Assembly (NCBI RefSeq): GCF_014764715.1
Contig: NZ_JACXXE010000003.1
Coordinates: 124,001-188,000 of the forward strand
Length of the DNA: 64,000 nucleotides
Reading direction: 5' to 3'
Source of the DNA: Bacillus crepusculi
Lineage (GTDB): Bacteria > Bacillota > Bacilli > Bacillales > Bacillaceae
Part shown: one piece after another, positions 37,447 through 47,453 of the stretch
Layout: each line of letters opens with the position of its first letter
Position numbering within the stretch: position 1 is the first letter of the stretch
The notes under the pieces: generated by a model
What the model saw: the letters and a program-made list of their open reading frames with translations, nothing else
What the model was told of the DNA's origin: nothing
Databases searched by the model: none
Program-made: the position numbers and the translations under genes

Positions 37447-38955
37447 ATGATGAGTATACTGAAAGGGTTATGGAAGAAGATCAGGCTGTACCTTATTTTG
37501 GTGATAATTCCAACCCTAATCATTAGTTATTTTATCTACGAAAAAGAAACTGAAAAAATCGATGTAAAAAACAAACAAACCGCTACACTTATGTTAAATA
37601 TTCACAAAAACCAGATGAATTATTTAATTAGCGAAACAGAAGCGAGATTAACTTCCCTTGCCATGGGATTTGACCAGCCGCTTGAAACGAAAAAGGTACA
37701 AAACATCCTAGAGAAAATCTATAAACAAGAACCTCGTTTTTCAGGCCTGTATCTCCTAGACAAAAAAGGAAATGTCACAGCAAGTACCACACCGTTAAAG
37801 GAAAAAATCAACCTATCATTCAGAGATTATTTTAAGCGCATTCAAGTGACCAAGCAGACCGTGATCACAGATAACTATGTGAGCCGAATTACAAAACAGC
37901 GGATTCTCTCTATATGTGTCCCTGTTCTGGATGAAAACGAAGAAGTCACCAATGTGTTAGTCGCCGCCATTCAAATTGACTATTTAAGAAATATTATGAA
38001 TGTATTGAACCCAGATCTTCATTTTAAAATGCTGAATCAAAATGGACATGTTGTATTTACGAGTGGCCCGCAGCCAGCATCAGAAAATGACAGCACCGTG
38101 TCTACATATTTAGATGAAAACAGCTGGAAGCTGGAAGTATTTCCAAAGCGCGCTTCAACGAGTGAAGTGATGTCTGTGATGCTAATTCCTTTATCCAGTG
38201 CTTTTATTTTATTGAATATTTTATTCACACTTGTCCAATATATCATTTTAAGACGACAAACCCAGCAGGAGCGTCACCAAAATGAGGCGCAAAAGCTTGA
38301 ATTGATCGGAACACTCGCGGCAAGTACAGCACACGAAATCCGCAACCCATTAACAGGGATTAGCGGGTTTATACAGCTTTTGCAAAAGAAGTATCATTCA
38401 GAAGAAGATCAGCTCTATTTTTCTGTCATCGAGGAAGAAATTAAACGGATCAACCAAATTGTCAGTGAGTTTCTTGTATTAGGGAAACCAACGGCAGAAA
38501 AATGGCAGAATAACTCTGTAAAAGAAATTGTAAGTGAGATTATGCCGATCGTTTTCTCTGAAGCGAACCTTTATAATGTCGAGGTGGATTTGCAAATCAA
38601 TACGATTCAAGATGTTGGTGTGTATTGTACGAAGGATCACATTAAACAAGTCGTATTAAACGTAGCGAAAAACTCTTTAGAAGCGATGCCAAACGGCGGT
38701 CATTTGAAGATTGTGATTGAGGCAGAAAAAGAACATGTCATTATTAAAGTGAAGGATACGGGTGAAGGCATACCAGAAGAGATGCTAAAGCATATCTTCC
38801 TCCCCTTTATTACGTCGAAGGAAAAAGGCACAGGTCTTGGGCTTGTCGTGTGTAAACGAATCATTTCGATGTATGGCGGGACAATTGATATTCAAAGTGA
38901 AGTGAATAAAGGAACAACTGTCATGATCATGCTTCCTTCTGCTCACTCAGTATAG
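37447..38955 (+). CDS. kinD: Sporulation sensor histidine kinase KinD
   Basis: 502 aa (B. subtilis KinD 506). TM1 near residues 10-30, an extracellular Cache/PAS-like sensor to about 240, TM2 near 243-265, then HisKA with His296 (STAHEIRNPLTG) and HATPase_c (NVAKNSLEAM, DTGEGIP, GTGLGLVV). KinD feeds the Spo0A phosphorelay, and in B. subtilis links matrix and surface signals to sporulation timing. The start used is one of two adjacent ATGs (37447, 37450) with GGAG upstream. Confidence 0.92.
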   Translation: MMSILKGLWKKIRLYLILVIIPTLIISYFIYEKETEKIDVKNKQTATLMLNIHKNQMNYLISETEARLTSLAMGFDQPLETKKVQNILEKIYKQEPRFSGLYLLDKKGNVTASTTPLKEKINLSFRDYFKRIQVTKQTVITDNYVSRITKQRILSICVPVLDENEEVTNVLVAAIQIDYLRNIMNVLNPDLHFKMLNQNGHVVFTSGPQPASENDSTVSTYLDENSWKLEVFPKRASTSEVMSVMLIPLSSAFILLNILFTLVQYIILRRQTQQERHQNEAQKLELIGTLAASTAHEIRNPLTGISGFIQLLQKKYHSEEDQLYFSVIEEEIKRINQIVSEFLVLGKPTAEKWQNNSVKEIVSEIMPIVFSEANLYNVEVDLQINTIQDVGVYCTKDHIKQVVLNVAKNSLEAMPNGGHLKIVIEAEKEHVIIKVKDTGEGIPEEMLKHIFLPFITSKEKGTGLGLVVCKRIISMYGGTIDIQSEVNKGTTVMIMLPSAHSV

Positions 38956-38964
38956 CTGAAGAAT

Positions 38965-38998
38965 TCAGCCGGTTTTGCTTATGCAAGACCGGTTTTTC
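38965..38998 (+). terminator. Terminator of kinD
   Basis: AGCCGGTTTTGC pairs with GCAAGACCGGTT, then T5; between kinD and the convergent spo0E. Confidence 0.85.
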
Positions 38999-39001
38999 AT
39001 G

Positions 39002-39244
39002 TCAATAAGAGGGACGGTTCACAGATAGGAGACTCATTTGGGACACAAGATCATGAAAGGATGCAACAGGTTGTTTCTCATGAAAAAGAAGATACTGATA
39101 CTCATTCATCAGGTTGTCCAGTTCTTGACTATATTTAATGGTCGTCTCACCTGTGTACCCTTCCACTTGCGCAGCTTCTACCATTTGTTTTCTCTTCTCA
39201 TCAATGGACATCAGCAATTGTTCTTTCCTTACATAAATATTCAT
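39002..39244 (-). CDS. spo0E: Spo0E-family aspartyl-phosphate phosphatase
   Basis: 80 aa, all helical, with the family signature SQELDNLMNEYQ (residues 39-50). B. subtilis Spo0E is 85 aa and removes phosphate from Spo0A~P, delaying sporulation. RBS GGGAG 8 bases before ATG at 39244. Located next to kinD as in B. subtilis; the eag and ykvA genes I recall beside it there are not present. Confidence 0.88.
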   Translation of the reverse strand: MNIYVRKEQLLMSIDEKRKQMVEAAQVEGYTGETTIKYSQELDNLMNEYQYLLFHEKQPVASFHDLVSQMSLLSVNRPSY

Positions 39245-39496
39245 GATCTCAGCTCCCGCAATGAATTCGTCTGTCTATGCTCTAAATGATCCGACACCAA
39301 AATTATACTTTATTTGTAAATTAAATTAAATATGCTTATTTTATTTAATTTTTTACAGCCTAAAGACCTCTTACCCAATCATAATTGGGGGTAAACTTCA
39401 AATTTGGACAGGACTGACACATTGATTAAACAGAATTTTATCCTATGCAGAAGATGAAAATCAACTATTTTCTTTCTCATTTTATGTCTAATTTCC
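39245..39496. other. AT-rich spo0E upstream region
   Basis: About 250 bp of very AT-rich DNA (for example TAAATTAAATTAAATATG near 39318-39333) with no ORF. It probably holds the spo0E promoter and possible Rok or AbrB-type AT-rich binding, but I cannot define a site. Confidence 0.4.
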
Positions 39497-39541
39497 TAAA
39501 AAAAAGCTGATCATTCCGCATGAGGCGGAGATCAGCTCCTT
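39497..39541 (-). terminator. Terminator of the mtnWXBD operon
   Basis: GGAGCTGATC pairs with GATCAGC(T) around a loop that itself holds CCGC/GCGG, followed by T8 on the minus strand. Confidence 0.9.
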
Positions 39542-39544
39542 TCA

Positions 39545-40075
39545 TTAAACCGTTTCTTCTTCGTAAATTGGCACCCAGCCCTCAGTTGTGACAAATATAC
39601 GAACTGCGACCACTTTGCGATCCTCTTGAAGTGTAAAGTAATGACGAATATTTGGCGGCACAGAAATTAAATCGCCTGGATTCAGTCTCACATCAAAAAA
39701 GACGCCATCCTTGCCTTGAATAGCAAAGATTCCGTGTCCGCTCACAATAAAGCGTACTTCGTCATCTGTATGGTGATGCTCACGTTTAAAGTTTTGGAGC
39801 AGCTCATCAAGATTCGGCGTGGCATCAGATAATGAAATCACATCCTGCGCCTTATACCCTCTTTTTTCAGATATACTTTGGATTTCCTTTTGGAAAACAG
39901 TCAAAATCTCTTCCTTTTCCTCATCCGTTAAATCATACTTTTCTGATAAACGATTTGGCAGCTTTTCAATCTCCCAATGTTCATAAATAACCCCTTGTTT
40001 TTCTAAATATGCTGCTACCTCTTGCTCGCTTTCAAGTAATGTATTCTCTTCATTATGAATCAAAATCGTCGCCAT
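39545..40075 (-). CDS. mtnD: MtnD, acireductone dioxygenase
   Basis: 176 aa cupin. It cleaves 1,2-dihydroxy-3-keto-5-methylthiopentene to 2-keto-4-methylthiobutyrate and formate (Fe form). Metal ligands are in EHHHTDDEVRFIV and the second His in PNIRHYF. Last gene of mtnWXBD; AAAAAGGAGG before ATG. Confidence 0.94.
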   Translation of the reverse strand: MATILIHNEENTLLESEQEVAAYLEKQGVIYEHWEIEKLPNRLSEKYDLTDEEKEEILTVFQKEIQSISEKRGYKAQDVISLSDATPNLDELLQNFKREHHHTDDEVRFIVSGHGIFAIQGKDGVFFDVRLNPGDLISVPPNIRHYFTLQEDRKVVAVRIFVTTEGWVPIYEEETV

Positions 40076-40091
40076 GTGCTTTTCCTCCTTT

Positions 40092-40730
40092 TTATCTCAC
40101 AAGCTGCTTTTGATAAAGTGCTAATTTTAAGTGATAGCTAAATAAAAATTCATATGCCTCTAATACTCGTTTTGCTTCAAAGGCTGTTTTTCCCCAGACA
40201 GTGATGCCATGATTGCGAATAAGCACAGCACCTGATGCCGACTCTTCTGTCAGATGTTTTGAAAATTGCTCTGCAAGATGAGGAATATGAGCTGGATTTT
40301 CAATAATCGGAATCGACACTTCTGCATCCTCTTCCCAATAACCAAGCGCTTTGATGATTTCGTTTCCTTTAAAACGAATTTCACCCTTATCCCCATACAG
40401 CTCAGATATCACATTATTATCGATTGTATGGACATGGAGACAGCAACCTGCTTTCGTCCGCTCATACACATATGTGTGAAGCAGTGTTTCAGCTGATGGT
40501 CTAAGCAGCTCGTTCGGATCATGAGGCTGGCCTGCCGCATTGACTAACACAAAATCTTCGTTCGTTTCTTTTCGTTTATCTTTGCCGCTTGCCGTCACCA
40601 AAAACGTGATTGGATCATCCGACACCTTGATTGATAAATTACCGCTTGTTCCGAAAAACCAGTCTCTTTGTGCCAGTTCACGTTTAACGTCTGCTAGCTC
40701 CTGCCAGCGTTTGCTTTTTGCATCTGCCAT
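40092..40730 (-). CDS. mtnB: MtnB, methylthioribulose-1-phosphate dehydratase
   Basis: 212 aa class II aldolase fold. Zinc-site histidines appear in CLHVHTID and [10 protein letters not shown], and [12 protein letters not shown] is the phosphate-binding N-terminus. It dehydrates 5-methylthioribulose-1-phosphate. Its start lies 37 bp inside mtnX, so the two are translationally coupled. Confidence 0.93.
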   Translation of the reverse strand: MADAKSKRWQELADVKRELAQRDWFFGTSGNLSIKVSDDPITFLVTASGKDKRKETNEDFVLVNAAGQPHDPNELLRPSAETLLHTYVYERTKAGCCLHVHTIDNNVISELYGDKGEIRFKGNEIIKALGYWEEDAEVSIPIIENPAHIPHLAEQFSKHLTEESASGAVLIRNHGITVWGKTAFEAKRVLEAYEFLFSYHLKLALYQKQLVR

Positions 40731-41389
40731 TCCTTCACTTCCTTTATTTGAACAAATTGCGCTTTTAGATCGATAAATGTGTCATACTCCTTATGTACGA
40801 GCCCAAGCTCTTGACATTCATTGAGCAAGTAGTCGCGCGCAAACGTGAGATCCGCATGTTTTGCCGCCTCGATGTCGGTCACTGAATCTCCGATCATGAT
40901 GATGAAGTCATTTTCATGAGTCAGCTTTCGAATGATCGAGGGCTTACAGCACCCGCAGCCATTTTGGCATTGTGAGTCGCAGGCATGTGGCCATTCAATC
41001 TGAATATGTTCTTCTTGAAATGACGCATGATTGCAATAAATATCGTCTCGATCGACAAGACCTTCGAGAATGGGGTAGACAAAAAAGTCCATACCGCCGC
41101 TAAGTACATAGAATGGAATGTCTGCTTTTTTTACCTCATCCACAAATTGCTTAAATCCTTCTCGAATCTCTGTATCCTCTAAAATAAATGATTGAATGGC
41201 TTCCTTCTGATCACTTGTCAGTAATTGAAACATCTGACTGACGCCTTCTTGAATGGTGATCTCCTTTGACAGGACCCCATCCTTCAGCTTCGTCCAATCA
41301 CTTGGTGCAAACTGTTTCATGATGCGGATGATATTATCATTTTTCGTAATCGTTCCATCAAAATCACAACATACAATTGGTTTTTTCAT
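40694..41389 (-). CDS. mtnX: MtnX, 2-hydroxy-3-keto-5-methylthiopentenyl-1-phosphate phosphatase
   Basis: 231 aa HAD-superfamily phosphatase with the catalytic DFDGT at residues 9-13 and motif [20 protein letters not shown] Cys cluster ([14 protein letters not shown]) sits in the middle, as in B. subtilis MtnX. ATG abuts the mtnW stop (TAAATG). Confidence 0.92.
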   Translation of the reverse strand: MKKPIVCCDFDGTITKNDNIIRIMKQFAPSDWTKLKDGVLSKEITIQEGVSQMFQLLTSDQKEAIQSFILEDTEIREGFKQFVDEVKKADIPFYVLSGGMDFFVYPILEGLVDRDDIYCNHASFQEEHIQIEWPHACDSQCQNGCGCCKPSIIRKLTHENDFIIMIGDSVTDIEAAKHADLTFARDYLLNECQELGLVHKEYDTFIDLKAQFVQIKEVKEWQMQKANAGRS

Positions 41390-42610
41390 TTATTCTGCTA
41401 CCCTTCCCCAAAGATCTAGTGCTGCTTTTAAGTCTTGGCAGGAAGCTGCCTTATCCTCGATGGACTCTTCATGTATCACTGCATCAATGATCAAGCGAAA
41501 TGCCTTCCCTCCGCCGATGGCTCCCCGCGGATGTCCGTGAATGCCTCCACCTGCGTTAATGACATGATCAAGTCCAAAATCTTTGATCAAAACCGGCACC
41601 ATTCCAGGATGAATGCCTGCTGATGGAACTGGAAATGTTTTTTGAACCGTATCCTCTTTTACGCAAGCTTCATAGATTCCCAGGGCATCTTTTTTCGGAA
41701 GTGCAACCGACCCATAGGGTGAGGGAAAGAGACTCAAGTCAGCGCCAGCATATCGATTTAATTTACCTAAAAGAAGAGAATGCGAGAATCCATATTCAGG
41801 AGATGAAGTCAATGCGCCGCTCACTGCTGGATGTGCCATAATCGGCAATGCAATGTCTGGGTCCTCCGCTAAGCTTTGCATCACATCAAGTCCATAGGCA
41901 AAGACGTTGAATAGAAGCGCATCTGCTCCGAGTTCAGCTGCTTTTCTTGCTCGATCTTTCAGCTCAAAGGTTCTGCCAGTTAAATTGACGGCATATAGCG
42001 TACGGTGCCCTGTCTCTTCGTATGTTTCTTTTAAAATCCTTTTTCCTTCTTTGATTCGTTCTTCAAAGGGGGCCAGTGGACTTTCAAATAAAATTTCATC
42101 ATCTTTGATGAAGTCAACACCGCCTAATGCCTGCAAACGGAGCTGCTCTTTTAAATCTGCCATATCACGGCCGATCACACCTTTAAAAATACTCATCAAT
42201 AATGGACGATCAAACACACCTAACCTCTTTCGTATCCCCTCTATTCCAAATACCGGTCCAGGCAGACTTCTTTTAAACCCTTCCGAAAATGCTATATCAA
42301 CAAGCTTTACCTTTCCATCTAATGACAGCTTTCCGAAAATTGTCGTGAAAACAGCTGGTAAATCTGTTGAAAAGTTAGCCTCAGGATAAGCAATGGTCAC
42401 CTCTGATTGATACAAGCCATTTTCGGCTGAAGCAATCTTTTCTGTCACGTTCACGACTCGGCCTTTATGCTTTTGAAGCTGATCCTTTTGAAGCTGCGGC
42501 AAATCCGTCCATGATCCAACTGTTAATCCAAGCGCGATCTGCTCCGCTTTTCGGTCCATTTGTTCATTCTCTCGATGTGTTAATACGTATGTTGCCAGTA
42601 ATTCACTCAC
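41390..42610 (-). CDS. mtnW: MtnW, RuBisCO-like 2,3-diketo-5-methylthiopentyl-1-phosphate enolase
   Basis: 406 aa RuBisCO-like protein. The metal-binding site corresponding to the carbamylated Lys region is [16 protein letters not shown], and [19 protein letters not shown] resembles the RuBisCO phosphate loop. It tautomerises DK-MTP-1-P without fixing CO2. Start GTG with AAAGGGG. First gene of a four-gene operon behind a SAM riboswitch. Confidence 0.94.
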   Translation of the reverse strand: MSELLATYVLTHRENEQMDRKAEQIALGLTVGSWTDLPQLQKDQLQKHKGRVVNVTEKIASAENGLYQSEVTIAYPEANFSTDLPAVFTTIFGKLSLDGKVKLVDIAFSEGFKRSLPGPVFGIEGIRKRLGVFDRPLLMSIFKGVIGRDMADLKEQLRLQALGGVDFIKDDEILFESPLAPFEERIKEGKRILKETYEETGHRTLYAVNLTGRTFELKDRARKAAELGADALLFNVFAYGLDVMQSLAEDPDIALPIMAHPAVSGALTSSPEYGFSHSLLLGKLNRYAGADLSLFPSPYGSVALPKKDALGIYEACVKEDTVQKTFPVPSAGIHPGMVPVLIKDFGLDHVINAGGGIHGHPRGAIGGGKAFRLIIDAVIHEESIEDKAASCQDLKAALDLWGRVAE

Positions 42611-42648
42611 TAGGAATCCCCTTTCGCTTCTGCCCTTATATGTTCAAT

Positions 42649-42811
42649 AAAAAAACCTCTTCAAGTGCTACATCTGCGCCTTAAAGAGGTTGTTTCGTGT
42701 CGTTCATCCGAATCTTATCTCTCAGCGCTTGCTGCAAGAATTAGCACCGTGCTTCATGGAAGTCGGTTGCCGGGCTTCATTGGGCTAGTCCCTCTGCCTA
42801 CTCTTGATAAG
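42649..42811 (-). promoter_or_regulatory. SAM-I (S-box) riboswitch with terminator, upstream of mtnWXBD
   Basis: The minus strand starts with CTTATCAAGAG (42811) and contains AGGCAGAGGGACTAGCCC, GAAGCCCGGCAACC, CACGGTGCTAATTC and finally GAGAGATAAG (42722-42713): the complete S-box consensus closed by P1. An intrinsic terminator AACCTCTT/AAGAGGTT plus T7 lies at 42691-42649. SAM binding should shut off the operon. Confidence 0.95.
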
Positions 42812-42857
42812 AATATTCAATTTCCTTAAATATTGCCTGAATTATCGCACCATTTTT

Positions 42858-44048
42858 TTATGTTGTCAATGGCTTTTTTTCAAACAGCTTCAAGGCAGCG
42901 ATGCGACGGGCGGCTTCTTTTAACCGCTCTTCACTTGTTAAAAGCCCTACTCTGACGTAGCCTTCACCGTGAGCACCGAAACCATTCCCCGGTGCAACGA
43001 CAACATGTGCTTTTTCTAACAATACGTCAGAAAAGGATTCAGATGTAAATCCTTCTGGCACCTTTAGCCAAGCAAAAAATGATCCCTTTGGTGCACTGAC
43101 GTCCCACCCTATCTCCTTGCAGGCAGCGATCCACACATTTCGCCTTTTCTCATATCGATCATTTTGCACCTGTACACACGTTTGATCGCTTAAAAGGGCT
43201 TCCGCTGCTGCATCTTGAGTGGCTTTAAACAGCGAGACAAACAGATGATCCTGATAAAGCTCAATGGCTTCAATGACAGAGGAATTTCCTGCTGCAAAAC
43301 CGACTCTCCATCCGGCCATGTTATACGTTTTAGATAATGTGTAAATTTCAATACCAGTCTCTTTCGCTCCATCTATTTGCAGGAAGCTGATTGGCTTTTT
43401 CCCATCAAATCCAATGCCGCCATATGCAAAGTCATGTACCACACACATGCTGTGTTCACTTGCAAACGCAACAGTTTCCTCAAAAAATGCACGGCTTGCA
43501 GTCGCACCAGTAGGATTATTGGGGTAATTTAAGTACATCAATTTTGCTTTATTCTTATCATCCTCTGACAGTTGTTGGTAGTCAGGTAAAAAATCATTTT
43601 GTTCAAGAAGAGGCATTGTGACCATATGAGCCCCGGCAAGCACAGCACCTGACCAGTAATCAGGATAACCTGGATCTGGAACAAGTAGTGTATCACCTGG
43701 ATTTAGTAAGCATTGCGGCAATTCGACTAGTCCCGCTTTCCCCCCAAATAAAATGGCAATCTCTGTCTTCGGATCAAGCGTGACGCCATATTCTCTTTCA
43801 TAAAAGGCGGCGGCGGCCTTTTTTAGTTTCGCTGTCCCGCGGAATGAGGAGTATTGATGATTTTCAGGCTTTGCTACCGCTTCCTGCATGGCTTTTACAA
43901 TGTGCGGCGGGGTTGGCTGATCAGGATTTCCCTGACCTAAATTAATGATATCGGCCCCTTCCTGCATTTTTTTCTGCACCTTTTGGACAAGCGACGCAAA
44001 AAATTGTTTCGGTAATTGTTTCAACACATCTGATTGCTGAAATTCCAT
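42858..44048 (-). CDS. mtnE: MtnE, 2-keto-4-methylthiobutyrate aminotransferase
   Basis: 396 aa PLP aminotransferase that makes methionine in the last salvage step. Motifs: NLGQGNPDQPTPP, YPNNPTGA, and the PLP lysine in YTLSKTYNMAGWRVGF. The ATG at 44048 is favoured because GAAGG lies 8 bases upstream; a GTG three codons earlier overlaps it. It has no riboswitch of its own that I can see and lies divergent to mtnKA. Confidence 0.9.
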   Translation of the reverse strand: MEFQQSDVLKQLPKQFFASLVQKVQKKMQEGADIINLGQGNPDQPTPPHIVKAMQEAVAKPENHQYSSFRGTAKLKKAAAAFYEREYGVTLDPKTEIAILFGGKAGLVELPQCLLNPGDTLLVPDPGYPDYWSGAVLAGAHMVTMPLLEQNDFLPDYQQLSEDDKNKAKLMYLNYPNNPTGATASRAFFEETVAFASEHSMCVVHDFAYGGIGFDGKKPISFLQIDGAKETGIEIYTLSKTYNMAGWRVGFAAGNSSVIEAIELYQDHLFVSLFKATQDAAAEALLSDQTCVQVQNDRYEKRRNVWIAACKEIGWDVSAPKGSFFAWLKVPEGFTSESFSDVLLEKAHVVVAPGNGFGAHGEGYVRVGLLTSEERLKEAARRIAALKLFEKKPLTT

Positions 44049-44210
44049 TTTCTTCACCTTCTCTTCAAGTTACATGACAATACAATCACTGTAATAGATC
44101 GTTTTATGAATTGTAAAGCAATTTTGAAAAAAGATTGACATGTGAAGCACAGCTCTGATAATATCTTGAATTAAGAAATACACACAGACAAAACAATGAC
44201 ATATTGATTT

Positions 44211-45643
<1,433 letters not shown>

Positions 45644-45649
45644 CGGGTT

Positions 45650-46711
45650 TTGTCTAAAGAATTTGAAGTTCCCCGTTCCGTCGAATGGGAAGGAAATCAT
45701 ATTAAAATATTGAATCAGCAAAAATTACCGGCCGACACCGTATTTGAGCATTTGTCTACTAAAGAGGATGTATATGATGCGATTGTGACGTTAAAAGTGC
45801 GCGGAGCACCTGCGATTGGCATTACAGCCGCTTTTGGACTTGCGCTCAGTGCCCAAGAGATTGAGACAGAAGATATTGATGTCTTTCAACAAGAAGTCAC
45901 TCGGCTAAAGGAATATTTAAACAGTGCTCGTCCAACCGCCGTGAACCTTGCCTGGGCATTAGACCGGCTGCTTCAGCGTATTGAACGTGCCTCCTCTGTG
46001 AATGCAGCCAAAACAGACCTTGTTCATGAAGCCATTCAAATTCAAATTGAAGATGAAGAAACATGCAAACAAATCGGTCAAAATGCCCTCCAGCTCTTTA
46101 AATCAGGTGACCGCATTATGACCATTTGTAATGCAGGCTCCATCGCAACAAGCCGGTACGGAACAGCGCTTGCTCCATTTTATTTAGCCAAAAAGAAAAA
46201 TCTCGATCTTCACATTTATGCTTGTGAAACACGGCCCGTTCTTCAAGGCGCTCGGCTAACGACATGGGAGCTCATGCAGGGCGGCGTAGATGTGACACTC
46301 ATTACAGATAACATGGCTGCCCATACGATGAAAGAAAAACAAATTTCTGCTGTCATTGTTGGAGCTGATCGCATTGCCCGTAATGGGGATACGGCGAATA
46401 AGATTGGCACGTTAGGTCTTGCCATTTTAGCTAATCATTTTCACATCCCGTTTTTTGTAGCAGCACCGCTTTCAACCTTTGATGTATCAACACGCGAAGG
46501 GGCAGATATTCCGATTGAAGAGCGCGATCCACTGGAAGTAAAGGAATTAAACGGCGTACAAATTGCACCGCCTGATGTCCAGGTATTTAATCCCGCCTTT
46601 GATGTCACTCCCCACCATCTCATTTCAGGCATCATTACAGAGAAAGGAATCATCACCTCCAATTATACAGAGGAGATTGATGCCCTTTTCACTGAAAGCA
46701 TCTCCCACTAA
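45650..46711 (+). CDS. mtnA: MtnA, methylthioribose-1-phosphate isomerase
   Basis: 353 aa (B. subtilis length) of the eIF2B-alpha/MtnA family. It isomerises 5-methylthioribose-1-phosphate to the ribulose form. Catalytic Cys lies in [14 protein letters not shown] and Asp in [18 protein letters not shown]. Start TTG with AAAGGAG 9 bases upstream; 6 bp after mtnK. Confidence 0.94.
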   Translation: MSKEFEVPRSVEWEGNHIKILNQQKLPADTVFEHLSTKEDVYDAIVTLKVRGAPAIGITAAFGLALSAQEIETEDIDVFQQEVTRLKEYLNSARPTAVNLAWALDRLLQRIERASSVNAAKTDLVHEAIQIQIEDEETCKQIGQNALQLFKSGDRIMTICNAGSIATSRYGTALAPFYLAKKKNLDLHIYACETRPVLQGARLTTWELMQGGVDVTLITDNMAAHTMKEKQISAVIVGADRIARNGDTANKIGTLGLAILANHFHIPFFVAAPLSTFDVSTREGADIPIEERDPLEVKELNGVQIAPPDVQVFNPAFDVTPHHLISGIITEKGIITSNYTEEIDALFTESISH

Positions 46712-46715
46712 TATG

Positions 46716-46763
46716 AAAAAAGCGCGATGTTCTCATCATTTAAGAGCACCGCGCTTTTTTATT
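46716..46763. terminator. Terminator of mtnKA
   Basis: AAAAAAGCGCG pairs with CGCGCTTTTTT, extended by GTTCTC/GAGCAC pairs. Flanked by A and T runs, so it could work both ways; it overlaps the 3' end of the 44-aa ORF. Confidence 0.9.
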
Positions 46764-46870
46764 TCGATTGTTTTGGCTAATATGTCGTTCTTTTGTTCCT
46801 CTGTCAAGACGTTCATTTTGACACATAGTGACGTGATGGCATACACTTTATCCTTTTTGCCCCAAAACAT
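46736..46870 (-). CDS. Small hypothetical protein convergent with mtnA
   Basis: 44 aa, beginning MFWGKKDKVYAITSLC and ending KRGALK. GGGGG lies 8 bases before the ATG. It is basic, soluble and helix-prone (LTEEQKNDILAKTIEIKK). Its 3' end lies inside the mtnA terminator hairpin, so the transcript ends share sequence. No family recognised. Confidence 0.6.
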   Translation of the reverse strand: MFWGKKDKVYAITSLCVKMNVLTEEQKNDILAKTIEIKKRGALK

Positions 46871-46960
46871 CCTAGCGGCCCCCTTTTTTCCCTCAACCAA
46901 CTTTTTTAGCTTAGTAAAAGGATATGTCGCTTGATAAACATTTGGAACAGGTCAATCGAT

Positions 46961-47452
46961 TTATTTTTGAACAAATGGGATGCCTTCTAATTCAAGTAGA
47001 ACCGCTTTCATGTCTGTCTTCGTTCCTGCATAGCCCGTGAGAGTCCGGTCTTTTCCAATGACCCGGTGGCACGGGATGAAAATAGGCAAAGCATTGCGCC
47101 TGTTGGCTTGTCCAATGGCTCTGACAGCCTTTGGGTTGCCGATCGCTTCTGCAATGTCTGCATAGCTTTTTGATTCACCGTATGGAATAGCTGAAAGGGC
47201 CTCCCATACTTGCTCTTGAAATGGAGAGCCAGCTTGCTTGAGCGGGAGATCGAATACTTTACGATCACCCTTGAAATACTCATCAAGCTGTTTTTTTGCT
47301 TCTCGCAAGACCGGTGTATCTTCCTTTTTAAGATCGGCTGTCTGCTTTTTTGCCAAAAACGGTTCATCATCAAACTTCACTTCAATGATGACACCGTCTT
47401 TTTCTAGTATGTATAATGCCCCGATTGGTGCGTGATAGACTGTATAATACAC
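46961..47452 (-). CDS. ogt: Ogt, methylated-DNA-protein cysteine methyltransferase
   Basis: 163 aa. The methyl-acceptor Cys is in FIPCHRVIGKDRTLTGYAGT, with the HTH segment SYADIAEAIGNPKAVRAIGQA before it. It repairs O6-methylguanine in a suicidal reaction. ATG starts one base after the kinE stop, so it is the second gene of a kinE-ogt operon. Confidence 0.93.
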   Translation of the reverse strand: MYYTVYHAPIGALYILEKDGVIIEVKFDDEPFLAKKQTADLKKEDTPVLREAKKQLDEYFKGDRKVFDLPLKQAGSPFQEQVWEALSAIPYGESKSYADIAEAIGNPKAVRAIGQANRRNALPIFIPCHRVIGKDRTLTGYAGTKTDMKAVLLELEGIPFVQK

Positions 47453-47453
47453 A

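Noticed and set aside
46563..46934. Plus-strand 123-codon frame across the mtnA end
   Set aside because: Overlaps mtnA in another frame, crosses its terminator and has no ribosome binding site; the minus-strand 44-aa ORF is the better reading.
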